DNA of 64,000 nt from CAIYRG01 sp965247505 (GTDB taxonomy: Bacteria > Pseudomonadota > Alphaproteobacteria > Micropepsales > Micropepsaceae): positions 806,001 to 870,000 of the forward strand of contig OZ252020.1 in assembly GCA_965247505.1 (NCBI GenBank), written 5' to 3'. The position numbers and the translations under genes were made by a program. The notes beneath the pieces are model-generated. The model was given only the letters and a program-made list of their open reading frames with translations. It searched no databases and was not told the DNA's origin. Shown in pieces: positions 9,249-18,370 of the stretch (positions are counted from its first letter, which is position 1; each line of letters begins with the position of its first letter).

Positions 9249-10541
9249 TCATCCGAACAGTCCTCCTGTAAACCAACGCGCAACACCGCTGCGGCGCGAT
9301 GGTTCCATCGAAGTTCCTGTTACCGGTGCATGCATTTCTGGCGGAATTGTCGCGCCGGAAATCAACAAACCTAAAACACTGGCATAAGCAGGACCCGCTA
9401 TAGCGGCTGCTAGACCCGGAAAGGTTTGCGGACGACCCAAACGCACTTGCTTATTCAATATGCGTCCGGCGAGTTCTCTGACGCTAGCGAGCTGACACCC
9501 GCCGCCGGTCAACACCAGCCTGCGCCCTGCGGCGACATCGAACCCTGTTTTCTTCAGACGTTCATGTGCTGCGCCGAAAATTTCTTCCATGCGGGACTGG
9601 ATTATGCGCGTAATAAGCGACCGCCGCACACGCTGCCCCGGCTGATCCCTCTCATTGCCTTCTTCGCCCATCTGCGGAACTTCAATCATGTCCGTCCCGA
9701 CTTCGAGGTCGCCAAGAGCAGAACCGTATAGCGATTTGATCCGTTCCGCCGAGCCAAGCGGCGTCGACAACATGCGAGCAATATCGGAAGTAACGTGATT
9801 CCCTCCCAATGGAACGACATCGGCGTGAACCAAAGCGCCTTCCATAAACACCGCGATCGACGTTGTCCCCGCGCCCATATCGATGAGCGTACAACCAAGC
9901 GACATCTCATCTGCGGTCAGCGTCGAGAGCGCGCTTGCGTAAGGGGCGCAAATTTGACGCGCAATGTTGAGGTGGCAACGCTCAACCGCAAAGCGCAAAT
10001 TGTGTAAGGGACCGGCGCGCATGGCGACCGCGTGAATGTTCACGCCAAGGCGATCGCACAACATCCCCCGCGGATCTTCGACTCCGCGCAGAGCGTCGAC
10101 AATATACCCCGTTGGCGAGGCTTGAATCGTTTCAAAGCCCTCTTCGCGGCATGCTGCTTTTCCTTGAACCAACAATTCACGTAAGTGCGCATCGCTCACC
10201 AACGCACCACCGATTTCCAACTCGGCGAGCGCGGAAATACTTTTCGGTTGACCGCATTGAACAGAAATAATGACGTCCTGGACTCGTTGGTCCGCAAGTT
10301 GCTCCGCCCTTTCGACCGTCTGGCGAATCGACTCCTCGGCAAGGTCGAGGCTAACGACGGCGCCCGAGCGTATTCCCTGGGCTTCGTGAAGCGCTGCGCC
10401 GAGGACGTTTAGCGCGCCCATTTCCGTGCGGCCGATCAGACAGGCAATCTTGGACGAACCGATATCGAGCGCAGCGATCAATCCACCGCGCACCGGCACC
10501 GGCTTCGCGCCATTCGTCCGTAGACGGAATGTTTCGCCCAT
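9249..10541 (-). CDS. ftsA: Cell division protein FtsA
   Basis: FtsA is the actin-like ATPase that tethers FtsZ to the inner membrane and recruits later divisome proteins. The motifs are phosphate 1 ALDIGSSKIACLIG and phosphate 2 LIDMGAGTTSIAVF, with the adenosine-motif VLTGGGCQLA. The C-terminus RSGVARWFTGGLFG is the expected amphipathic membrane-targeting helix. The ATG at 10539-10541 (MGETFRLRTN) was chosen because the upstream residues overlap the end of ftsQ and are not conserved in character. The product is 430 residues, normal for the family. It stands in the usual ftsQ-ftsA-ftsZ order. Confidence 0.95.
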   Translation of the reverse strand: MGETFRLRTNGAKPVPVRGGLIAALDIGSSKIACLIGRTEMGALNVLGAALHEAQGIRSGAVVSLDLAEESIRQTVERAEQLADQRVQDVIISVQCGQPKSISALAELEIGGALVSDAHLRELLVQGKAACREEGFETIQASPTGYIVDALRGVEDPRGMLCDRLGVNIHAVAMRAGPLHNLRFAVERCHLNIARQICAPYASALSTLTADEMSLGCTLIDMGAGTTSIAVFMEGALVHADVVPLGGNHVTSDIARMLSTPLGSAERIKSLYGSALGDLEVGTDMIEVPQMGEEGNERDQPGQRVRRSLITRIIQSRMEEIFGAAHERLKKTGFDVAAGRRLVLTGGGCQLASVRELAGRILNKQVRLGRPQTFPGLAAAIAGPAYASVLGLLISGATIPPEMHAPVTGTSMEPSRRSGVARWFTGGLFG

Positions 10542-10560
10542 TATTGCCTCTTTGCCGGCC

Positions 10561-11508
10561 TCAAACCGGCGTCTCACGCGACACAGGCCGCGAATCACCA
10601 TTATGCAACTGAAAGATGTAGCTGTCAGGAAAGCGTAAATCGATTATTTCAAGGTCCCGTTCGAGCACCCCTTGATCGACTATTAGGCGCTCGAGCTCAG
10701 AGAGCTGTTCTTCCCAGCCAAGCTCAGGGAGGCGCACTCTGATACCCCTGTCGAGAATAATATCCCAACGGCGTTCGGAGATCCGCTCGACCGCCTGAAG
10801 CCTGGCATGTACGGCCCTTTGCCGACCCAATAAATCCAGTATTTTGGCGGATATTTCGGCTGCTCCGGGCCCGATAATGAGCGGCAATCGGTCCGAAATA
10901 TTGGGCTCAACCCCTTCGATCACCGCGCCGGCGCGCTCAACCATGACGGTCGAGCTCCCTACCTGCCACAAGGCGAAGGGACGCTTTTCGATCAACCTGA
11001 TCGAGACGAAATCCGGATAACGGCGGCTGACAACAGCGTCGGCGACCCAGGGCAATTCGACGAGATTGGAGCGGATCGCAGCCGGATTGGCAGCAAAAAT
11101 GGAGTCACCGACCTCAATTCCGAGGACGCCGTAGACGGACTCGGCTCCGGTCCGCTCATGGCCCTCAAGGGCAATGTCCTGAACCGTGAATCCCACTGCC
11201 GTGAATGCAATGAGCCCCCGCTCGCGCAAATCGGTGAGCGTGTCGGAAACATAACCACCGGCAAAAAGGCCGGCGCCCGCGCCACACAGCAGAAGGATTG
11301 CCGTTACGAGAAGCATTGGTCGCCGTAGCAACCGCGACTCCAAAATAGTGCGAGCAAAGCGCGCAACGCGCCCTTCACGCACCACTTTCCGCCCGCTCGT
11401 CGCCTTGCCCCTAGAGCTCAAGCGCGGCTGGCTCTTGCGCGTAGATTGTTTTGCTCTACCGCCACGCCCCTTGCTCGCCTTTGACGAACGCGCTTTCACC
11501 GATCGCAT
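10561..11508 (-). CDS. ftsQ: Cell division protein FtsQ
   Basis: FtsQ is a bitopic inner-membrane protein linking early and late divisome proteins. The ATG at 11506-11508 gives a very basic, serine-rich cytoplasmic tail of about 50 residues (MRSVKARSSKASKGRGGRAK), then one transmembrane segment (PMLLVTAILLLCGAGAGLF), then a periplasmic POTRA domain (FTVQDIALEGHERT) and the FtsQ beta domain with PWVADAVVSRRYPD. The product is 315 residues. The start overlaps the end of ddl by 13 bp. The long basic tail is typical of alphaproteobacterial FtsQ. Confidence 0.92.
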   Translation of the reverse strand: MRSVKARSSKASKGRGGRAKQSTRKSQPRLSSRGKATSGRKVVREGRVARFARTILESRLLRRPMLLVTAILLLCGAGAGLFAGGYVSDTLTDLRERGLIAFTAVGFTVQDIALEGHERTGAESVYGVLGIEVGDSIFAANPAAIRSNLVELPWVADAVVSRRYPDFVSIRLIEKRPFALWQVGSSTVMVERAGAVIEGVEPNISDRLPLIIGPGAAEISAKILDLLGRQRAVHARLQAVERISERRWDIILDRGIRVRLPELGWEEQLSELERLIVDQGVLERDLEIIDLRFPDSYIFQLHNGDSRPVSRETPV

Positions 11509-12413
11509 GAAGCATCCTCCAAAATCCAACGCACGAGTTTGGAAAAATTTATGCCTTTGTAGGCCGCTTGCTCCGGAACGAGCGAAGTCGGCGTCATTCC
11601 GGGCTGTGTATTGACCTCTAGTAAAATGATTTCACCTCGCGCTTCGTCATAACGAAAATCGGCACGGGTAACGCCGCGACAACCGAGCGCGACATGGGCG
11701 CGCTCGGCAAGCGCCATTATTTCGCGCGTAACCTTCTCGGTAAGATCAGCCGGCACAACATGTTTGGAACCGCCTGGCGCATATTTAGCTTCGTAATCGT
11801 AGAATTGCGTCTTGGGCACGATCTCCGTTACCGCCATCGCGCTGTCGCCCATGACGGTCGCCGTCAACTCCCTACCGGGAACATATTTCTCTATCATTAC
11901 GTTTTCGCCGAGGCTCCATTCGGCGCTCCCCAATTTCCCCGGCGGGCGGTTGTCGCCCGGACGTATGATGTAGACGCCAACACTCGATCCTTCACTGACC
12001 GGTTTCACCACATAAGGCGGCTCCATAAGATGGCGTTCGCTCGCTTCCATCCGCGGTGCAATAATGCTTGTCGCAACAGGAAGCCCGGCCGCTCGAAAAG
12101 CCGACTTTGCATATTCTTTATGCATAGCGATTGCCGATCCAAGCACGCCGGAATGGGTGTAGGGAATGCGCATCACTTCCAGCAGGCCCTGAACGCAACC
12201 ATCCTCACCCCAGCGCCCGTGAAGTGCATTGAAAACTGCGTCCGGTTTGGCGCTCGCCAATTTCTGCGCGACATCGTTGAGGGCATCAATTTCAATGATT
12301 TCGAAGCCTTCTTTGCGAAGTGCGTCGGCGCAAGCGCGGCCCGATACGAGGCTCACCTCGCGTTCCGTGGAACGCCCGCCCAATAGAACTGCAACGCGTT
12401 TGAACGAGGTCAT
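11496..12413 (-). CDS. ddl: D-alanine--D-alanine ligase
   Basis: Ddl makes the D-Ala-D-Ala dipeptide that MurF adds to the peptidoglycan precursor. The ATP-grasp fold is visible: VAVLLGGRSTEREVSL at the N-terminus, HGRWGEDGCVQGLLE, PYVVKPVSEGSSVGV, and the C-terminal EVNTQPGMTPTSLVPEQA loop with metal-binding Glu and Asn. The start MTSFKRVAVLLGG at 12413 forms an ATGA overlap with the murB stop. The product of 305 residues is the usual length for DdlB-type enzymes of the dcw cluster. Confidence 0.95.
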   Translation of the reverse strand: MTSFKRVAVLLGGRSTEREVSLVSGRACADALRKEGFEIIEIDALNDVAQKLASAKPDAVFNALHGRWGEDGCVQGLLEVMRIPYTHSGVLGSAIAMHKEYAKSAFRAAGLPVATSIIAPRMEASERHLMEPPYVVKPVSEGSSVGVYIIRPGDNRPPGKLGSAEWSLGENVMIEKYVPGRELTATVMGDSAMAVTEIVPKTQFYDYEAKYAPGGSKHVVPADLTEKVTREIMALAERAHVALGCRGVTRADFRYDEARGEIILLEVNTQPGMTPTSLVPEQAAYKGINFSKLVRWILEDASCDR

Positions 12414-13315
12414 ATCTCTCGCCCCACGCGTTTGATTTCCCATTTGAGATCAACGCCGGATTTTTCCTTCACTTTGCGGTGCACTTCTTCGCCCAGCGCC
12501 TCAATGTCCGCGGCACAGGCTTGGTCCAAATTAATAAGAAAGTTGCAGTGCTTCTCCGAAACTTGGGCATCGCCATGTGTTAAGCCCCGGCAACCTGCCT
12601 GATCGATCAACTGCCAGGCTTTCGCGCCACTGGGGTTGGTGAAAGTGGAACCACCGGTTTTGGTTCGGATCGGCTGGGTTGCCTCACGCTCCACGACCAA
12701 TTTATCCATCCTTGCGCGAATAGCGTCGTGATCGTCAGGCGTTCCTTCAAGAACGGCGTCGACAAAAATAAGATTCTCCGGCGCCGCGCTGTTCCGATAG
12801 GAAAAGGCCATTTCAGCCCGGCTTGCAGTGATAATCGCGCCGCGCTCATCCACGGCACGCGCCACGACGAGAATGTCCTTCATCTCACGCCCGTAGCAGC
12901 CAGCGTTCATCCGCAGCGTGCCGCCAATCGTCCCCGGAATTCCACGCAGAAATTCGAGCCCGGCAATCCCCGCATCGGCAGCTTTACGCGCCACCATGGA
13001 ATCGAGCGCAGCGGCGCCTGCGCGAATGCGCGTCGGAGCGATCTGCTCGACCTGACCGAAACTCGCGGGCAAGCGGATTACGACGCCTTCGATGCCACCG
13101 TCGCGTACCAAAAGATTCGATCCCACCCCCAATACTGTCAAGGGAATCTCTTGGGGGCGTTCCGCCATAAAAAAGCATAGGTCATCGAGATCTGCCGGAC
13201 GAAAAACAATATCGGCCGGCCCGCCGACGCGAAACCAAAGCACCTCTTTGAGCGGTACGTTTTCGGCATAAAGACCGCGCACCTTCGGAAGTAATTCGGG
13301 GGCTGCCAGCGCCAT
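12410..13315 (-). CDS. murB: UDP-N-acetylenolpyruvoylglucosamine reductase MurB
   Basis: MurB is the FAD-dependent reductase that completes UDP-MurNAc. The motifs are WFRVGGPADIVF (FAD domain), LGVGSNLLVRDGGI, RGIPGTIGGTLRMNAGCYG, and the C-terminal GGSTFTNPSGAKAWQLID plus QVSEKHCNFLIN. It lacks the extra type-I segment and resembles type II MurB. The start was fixed at 13315 (MALAAPELL) because a TGATG junction couples it to the murC stop. The 301-residue length fits. It stands between murC and ddl in the classic order. Confidence 0.95.
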   Translation of the reverse strand: MALAAPELLPKVRGLYAENVPLKEVLWFRVGGPADIVFRPADLDDLCFFMAERPQEIPLTVLGVGSNLLVRDGGIEGVVIRLPASFGQVEQIAPTRIRAGAAALDSMVARKAADAGIAGLEFLRGIPGTIGGTLRMNAGCYGREMKDILVVARAVDERGAIITASRAEMAFSYRNSAAPENLIFVDAVLEGTPDDHDAIRARMDKLVVEREATQPIRTKTGGSTFTNPSGAKAWQLIDQAGCRGLTHGDAQVSEKHCNFLINLDQACAADIEALGEEVHRKVKEKSGVDLKWEIKRVGREI

Positions 13316-14739
13316 CACTGCGCATCTCCCGTCTTCTCTAATGCGCTCTGCAAACCCGCGGCCCATTGGGTTATTGAGCCTGCACCAAGAAACACGATTG
13401 CCCCTCCGGGTTTCACTATCGGAGCTACGACACCAGGAAGATCATCGGGACCGTCAATCCCAAGAACTTGTTTGTGCCCATGTGCGCGCACGCCCTCGAT
13501 CATTGTGTCACGGTGAATGCCTTCTATCGGCGCCTCACCGGCGGGGTAGACCGGCGCGATCACCGCAACGTCCGCATCGTTCAGGCAGGTACAAAACTGT
13601 TCGAAAAGGCTCTGCAGCCGCGTATAGCGATGCGGTTGCACAATCGCGACGATGGGTCCGGAAAATGCCTGGCGCGTGGCGCGTAATACCGCTGCAATTT
13701 CAACCGGGTGATGTCCATAATCATCGATTATCGCTGCCCCGTTCCACTCGCCCACGCGCGTAAAACGCCGCCCGACGCCCTGAAAATTCCCAACCGCGCC
13801 TCGGATAGCCTCAAATTCGGCGCCAAGCTCATGTGCGACCACGATCGCTGCAAGCATGTTTTCGACATTATGTTCGCCGGGCATGGGCAGACAAAGCCCA
13901 GACAGCATCGTTTCCGTTTTTCTCTGGCGGTCGCGGAAAACAACATCGAAATAGGATGCGCCTTCGGAGAACGAGACATTGATGGCCCGCACATCGGCCT
14001 GCGGACTAAAGCCATAGGTGACAATGCGCCGGTCTTTTATGCGACCGACCATGGCCTGTACTTCCGGGTGATCGACGCACATCGCAGCGAAACCGTAAAA
14101 TGGCAAGCCTTCTACAAAACTCTGGAACGCCTTTTTCAAAGTTTTAAAATCGCCATAATGATCGAGATGTTCGGGATCGATATTGGTTACTACGGCGACC
14201 GTCGATGGAAGTCGTAGGAAGGTTCCGTCGGATTCGTCGGCCTCGACAACCATCCATTCGCCCGTCCCCGAGCGCGCATTGCTGCCATAGGCGTTGATGA
14301 TGCCGCCATTAACCACCGTCGGATCGAGGTTTGCGGCATCCAATAGGGCGGCGATCATTGTCGTTGTCGTTGTTTTGCCATGGGTGCCCGCGACCGCGAC
14401 GCAGCGTTTCAATCGCATCAGCTCCGCAAGCATTTCGGCGCGCCGCACTATCGGCAAACCGGCCTCGCGTGCAGCAATAATTTCGGGATTATCCGCCATC
14501 ACTGCCGAGGAATAGACAACGACCTGCGCCTTGCCGAGATGCTCGGCGCGGTGACCAATCTCAATCGGAATACCGAACCCGCGCAGGCGTTTGACATTGG
14601 CGCTTTCATTCGCATCCGAGCCTTGTACGGCGTAGCCGAGATTATGCATGACTTCGGCAATCCCGCTCATGCCGATGCCGCCAATGCCGATGAAATGGAT
14701 AGTCCCCACCGAAAGGGGAACTCTGGTTGCATCGCTCAT
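13315..14739 (-). CDS. murC: UDP-N-acetylmuramate--L-alanine ligase MurC
   Basis: MurC is the ATP-dependent ligase that adds L-Ala to UDP-MurNAc, the first step of stem-peptide assembly in the cytoplasm. The N-terminal UDP-binding domain has HFIGIGGIGMSGIAEV. The P-loop is AGTHGKTTTTTM, and the Mur-ligase catalytic features VEADESDGTFLRL and TNIDPEHLDHYG follow. The C-terminal domain carries IDDYGHHPVEIAAVL and a QPHRYTRL block. The 474-residue product overlaps murG by ATGA at its start and murB by TGATG at its end, which indicates tight translational coupling. Confidence 0.97.
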   Translation of the reverse strand: MSDATRVPLSVGTIHFIGIGGIGMSGIAEVMHNLGYAVQGSDANESANVKRLRGFGIPIEIGHRAEHLGKAQVVVYSSAVMADNPEIIAAREAGLPIVRRAEMLAELMRLKRCVAVAGTHGKTTTTTMIAALLDAANLDPTVVNGGIINAYGSNARSGTGEWMVVEADESDGTFLRLPSTVAVVTNIDPEHLDHYGDFKTLKKAFQSFVEGLPFYGFAAMCVDHPEVQAMVGRIKDRRIVTYGFSPQADVRAINVSFSEGASYFDVVFRDRQRKTETMLSGLCLPMPGEHNVENMLAAIVVAHELGAEFEAIRGAVGNFQGVGRRFTRVGEWNGAAIIDDYGHHPVEIAAVLRATRQAFSGPIVAIVQPHRYTRLQSLFEQFCTCLNDADVAVIAPVYPAGEAPIEGIHRDTMIEGVRAHGHKQVLGIDGPDDLPGVVAPIVKPGGAIVFLGAGSITQWAAGLQSALEKTGDAQ

Positions 14740-15830
14740 GAGCGCACCCCCAAAGATTCCACGATATCAGCAAGGCGTGAGGCCGCCTCGGGACGGCCAA
14801 GTTTTGCGGCATTGGCCGCGCGTTCGGCAAGCTCCGACGGATTGGACAATATGTCCTCGAGCATCTTGGCGAGCTTGGTTGCATCCAAAGTATTTTGCTG
14901 CACCATCCACGCCGCATTCGCTTTCGTGAGCACTTCCGCATTTGCAGTCTGGTGATCGTCCATGGCGAAGGGATAGGGAATGAGAATCGCCGGCCGGCCT
15001 ATCACCGCAAGTTCGCTCAATGTGGACGCGCCACTTCGCGAAATCACAAGATGGACGGCAGCGATGCGCCGTGGTAAATCGGAGAAGAAGCTTTCAACTT
15101 CGGCCTTGATGCCTTCGGCGACATAGTGCTCCTTCACTTTGGCGACATCGTCGGGCCGGCACTGTTGGGTAATTTCTAGACGAGCGCGAAAATCTCTAGA
15201 CAATTGTGAGAGTGCGGCCGGGACAATTTCCGAAAGCGCGCGCGCGCCCTGGCTGCCGCCGAAAATAAGAATGTGGACCGGTCCATGCGCGTCTGGCGGG
15301 GCATAGGGGGCGCCCGCCAATGCGCGCACTTCATCGCGAATGGGATTGCCGATGATCTTCACGCGCTCGGCGTGTTTGGGCGCATTCCGCGCGAAGGGGA
15401 AGGACGCGGCAATCATTCCGGAGACGGGAGCGATGATGCGATTGACGCGCCCCAAAACCGCATTTTGCTCGTGTAGAGCGCGCGGAATGCGGGCAAGCCA
15501 GGCCGCCACCATGATCGGCAGACTTGGATAGCCACCAAAGCCGACGACCGCCTGCGGGCGAATCTTCCTAAGCGCGCAGAAGGCCGAGACGATTCCCGCC
15601 AATATACGCGCAGCCGCTCCAGCCCATTTCAGCGGCGAGCGCCCAGAAAAAGTTGCTGCCGGAACGGTGGCAATCTCGGCGCCCGGGAAGGCGGTACGAT
15701 ACTGATGTCCGCGCCCATCGGTCATGACCACCACGCGCCGTCCGCGCCGCATTAACTCGCCTGCCACGGCTTGCGCGGGAAAGAGGTGCCCGCCTGTACC
15801 GCCGGCGGCAAGAACGAATGTCCCGCTCAT
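14736..15830 (-). CDS. murG: UDP-GlcNAc:lipid I N-acetylglucosaminyltransferase MurG
   Basis: MurG is a peripheral inner-membrane GT-B glycosyltransferase that converts lipid I to lipid II. The motifs are the first G-loop AAGGTGGHLFPAQAVA, the FGGYPSLP segment with the HEQNAVLGRVNR block, the second-domain GGSQGARALSE loop, and SRSGASTLSELAVIGRPAILIPYPFAMDDHQ, which binds UDP-GlcNAc. The product is 364 residues and full length. It overlaps ftsW upstream and murC downstream by 4 bp each. Confidence 0.96.
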   Translation of the reverse strand: MSGTFVLAAGGTGGHLFPAQAVAGELMRRGRRVVVMTDGRGHQYRTAFPGAEIATVPAATFSGRSPLKWAGAAARILAGIVSAFCALRKIRPQAVVGFGGYPSLPIMVAAWLARIPRALHEQNAVLGRVNRIIAPVSGMIAASFPFARNAPKHAERVKIIGNPIRDEVRALAGAPYAPPDAHGPVHILIFGGSQGARALSEIVPAALSQLSRDFRARLEITQQCRPDDVAKVKEHYVAEGIKAEVESFFSDLPRRIAAVHLVISRSGASTLSELAVIGRPAILIPYPFAMDDHQTANAEVLTKANAAWMVQQNTLDATKLAKMLEDILSNPSELAERAANAAKLGRPEAASRLADIVESLGVRS

Positions 15831-16945
15831 CTGCGCAGTACTCCCGGAAGTTGTGGCCGTTGGCGGGTTATTCCAAGCGCGAGACCCAGCGTGAGCGCGA
15901 CAGCGAGCAGCGACGAACCGCCATAAGAAATAAACGGAAGCGTCATCCCCTTGGCCGGGAGAATACTCAGTGAGACGCCCATATTGATGAAGGCTTGCAA
16001 GCCGATCGCAATTGCGAGCCCGGCACCGGCCAATTGAGCGAAGGGGTCGGACGCGTGCGCGGCACGTAAGAGCAGCCTAATGGTGACAAGACCGAAGAGA
16101 GCCGCGATCACGATGCAAAGCACGAAACCGAATTCTTCCCCTGCAACGGCGAAGATAAAATCGGTGTGGGCATCGGGAAGACGATATTTGATGCTTCCGG
16201 CCCCCGGTCCCACCCCTATAACGCCGCCGGCGGAAAAGGCATCTGTTGCTAGGCCGACTTGGTAACCCTTATCGGCGAGGAAATTGTCGATACGCTCACG
16301 CACATGGGGATAGAAATAATAAGAAAATGCGACGAAACTTGCTCCGCCGCCGCCCAGTGCCGCCAGCCAATAGTAGCGAAGCCCCGCGAAGAACAGCATC
16401 ACCACGCACAGCATTATCAAGAGCGCTGTCTGGCCCACATCCGGCTGCATAAGAAGAATAATTACGGCCGGGCTCAGCACGGCAAGCATAACGGCTTCGC
16501 CCGGTAAATTATGCTTAAGCTTGTCGGCGAGAAACGCAGCAGCCAGCACGGCGAAAGCGGGTTTTAGGAATTCGGAGGGCTGCAGCGTAAAGCCGAAAAT
16601 CTGAAGCCAGCGATTGGACCCGTTTACGCTCTCGCCCCAATTAAGAGCACAAAATACTCCGATCAAAGCCAATCCGAAAATGCCTGCTGCCGCAATACGC
16701 ATCTGTTTGGGATCAAGAAACGAAGCTCCTATCAGAACTGAAACAGCCATGAGCGCGAAGGTGAACTGACGTAGCGCATAGGTGAAATTTCCGGCTGTTT
16801 GCGAGCCGCCCGTTGCCGCCGGGCTTGCCGCGAACGCGAGCACCAGGCCAATGGCGATAAGGCCAAGAATGCCCAGCAGTGCCGTACGATCAACCGTCCA
16901 CCACCAGCGAGCAAAGACGGAATTATCGGCGCGGGAATACATCAC
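15827..16945 (-). CDS. ftsW: Peptidoglycan glycosyltransferase FtsW
   Basis: FtsW is a SEDS-family polytopic membrane protein that polymerises lipid II at the septum together with FtsI. The 372 residues contain about ten hydrophobic segments. Family landmarks are GSNRWLQIFGFTLQPSEFLKPAF, the GPGAGSIKYRLPDAHTDFIFAVAGEEFGF block and the C-terminal LPFISYGGSSLLAVALTLGLALGI. The start MMYSRADNSVFARWWW lies in an ATGA overlap with the murD stop. The Asp in DAHTDF corresponds to the conserved SEDS region. Confidence 0.96.
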   Translation of the reverse strand: MMYSRADNSVFARWWWTVDRTALLGILGLIAIGLVLAFAASPAATGGSQTAGNFTYALRQFTFALMAVSVLIGASFLDPKQMRIAAAGIFGLALIGVFCALNWGESVNGSNRWLQIFGFTLQPSEFLKPAFAVLAAAFLADKLKHNLPGEAVMLAVLSPAVIILLMQPDVGQTALLIMLCVVMLFFAGLRYYWLAALGGGGASFVAFSYYFYPHVRERIDNFLADKGYQVGLATDAFSAGGVIGVGPGAGSIKYRLPDAHTDFIFAVAGEEFGFVLCIVIAALFGLVTIRLLLRAAHASDPFAQLAGAGLAIAIGLQAFINMGVSLSILPAKGMTLPFISYGGSSLLAVALTLGLALGITRQRPQLPGVLRR

Positions 16946-18366
16946 GCCGACACCTCGCGCGGCATCGGTTTTTCGCTCGTCAAATGGTTTACGGCCACGC
17001 GGAATATGTCACCGCGCTCCTCGAAATCACGGAATTGGTCAAACGAAGCACAGGCAGGCGAAAGCAGCACGACCGCATCGGACACGGTACTTTGCGCCGC
17101 ATCCGCTGCCGCCGATTGCAACGCGCGCGCAATGGTCTCGCTTATTTCAAAATCGACTTTGCCCTTAAGCGTTTCGGCGAATTGTGTAGCCGCCTCGCCA
17201 ATCAAATAGGCTTTGCGAATTCGGGCAAAATAGGGAGCAAGAGTTTCAATCCCTCCTTCCTTCGCTTTGCCGCCGACTATCCAGAAAATATTGTCGAAAC
17301 ATGCCAGCGCGCGCGATGCTGCCTCGGCATTCGTTGCCTTGGAATCATTGACGAAGTGCACATCGCCAATCTGCCTAACGTCCTCCATCCGGTGCGATAG
17401 TCCCGGGAAGCGAAGAATGGCAGCCATGATTTCTTGCGGATCGCGCACCAATGGGCGCACCGCCGCATAGGCGAGAGAAGCGTTTTGCCAATTGTGGGTA
17501 CCGCGCAAATGCTGGGCAGCGCTTAAATCACCGATCTCCTCGGCAGGATGTTTTGAGGCGTCGTAAAGTTTCCCATCTATGACAAACGTACCGCGGCCCA
17601 GCACCTTGCCGACGGACACCGCTATCGCGTCATGGCGGTCGCCCGCTATCAGCTTCGTAAAAATCTCGGAGGAAGGCGGGTCGTCCGTGCCGACGATAAT
17701 ACATCCTCCACTCAACGTGCGCTCGAGCAGCGCAGCCTTCACGCGGGCATAATTCTCTAAGCTCCCATGCCGATCGATATGATCGGGGGAAATATTGGAC
17801 AGAACCGAGATGTTGGGATGCAGATTCGGCGAAAGGTCGATCTGATAGGAGGAGACCTCGAGCACGTAAAATGTTTTCGGCTTTGGTGGAGACAATTCTA
17901 GTGCGGGGTTTCCGATATTTCCGCCAATCTGAGGCTCGAAGCCGCATGCTTGCAGAATATGCCCGACAAGCGCGGTGATGGTCGATTTCCCGTTTGTTCC
18001 GGAAATCGCAATAATTCGGGCCGGATGAGATTCATCGGCCTGCGCCCGAACGGCGCGGGCGAATAAGTCAAGATCACCGATAATCTCCACCCCTGCATCG
18101 TTTGCGCGTTCGACAATGGCGTGTGGCTCGGGATGGGTTAGTTGAATTCCCGGGCTTAGTACGAGGGCGTCCAATTTGTCCCACGGCCAATGTTCCCAGC
18201 GCTCAATACTTGTTCCTTGCGGCGCATTGCTGCGCGCTTCCTCCTTGTCGTCCCAGGCGACGACACGTGCACCGCCGGCACAGAGCGCACGGGCAGCGGA
18301 AACGCCGGATCGGGCAAGTCCCAATATTCCGACTGTCTTATCTTTGTATTGATCGACTGTGATCAT
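16942..18366 (-). CDS. murD: UDP-N-acetylmuramoyl-L-alanine--D-glutamate ligase MurD
   Basis: MurD adds D-Glu to UDP-MurNAc-L-Ala. The N-terminal Rossmann-like domain has VGILGLARSGVSAARAL. The P-loop is ISGTNGKSTITALVG, followed by LEVSSYQIDL, NISPDHIDRHG and the third-domain VNDSKATNAEAASRAL with the DSKATN motif diagnostic of MurD. The product has 474 residues. It ends in overlap with ftsW and begins 4 bp after mraY. All expected domains are present and no break is visible. Confidence 0.96.
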   Translation of the reverse strand: MITVDQYKDKTVGILGLARSGVSAARALCAGGARVVAWDDKEEARSNAPQGTSIERWEHWPWDKLDALVLSPGIQLTHPEPHAIVERANDAGVEIIGDLDLFARAVRAQADESHPARIIAISGTNGKSTITALVGHILQACGFEPQIGGNIGNPALELSPPKPKTFYVLEVSSYQIDLSPNLHPNISVLSNISPDHIDRHGSLENYARVKAALLERTLSGGCIIVGTDDPPSSEIFTKLIAGDRHDAIAVSVGKVLGRGTFVIDGKLYDASKHPAEEIGDLSAAQHLRGTHNWQNASLAYAAVRPLVRDPQEIMAAILRFPGLSHRMEDVRQIGDVHFVNDSKATNAEAASRALACFDNIFWIVGGKAKEGGIETLAPYFARIRKAYLIGEAATQFAETLKGKVDFEISETIARALQSAAADAAQSTVSDAVVLLSPACASFDQFRDFEERGDIFRVAVNHLTSEKPMPREVSA

Positions 18367-18370
18367 CGCC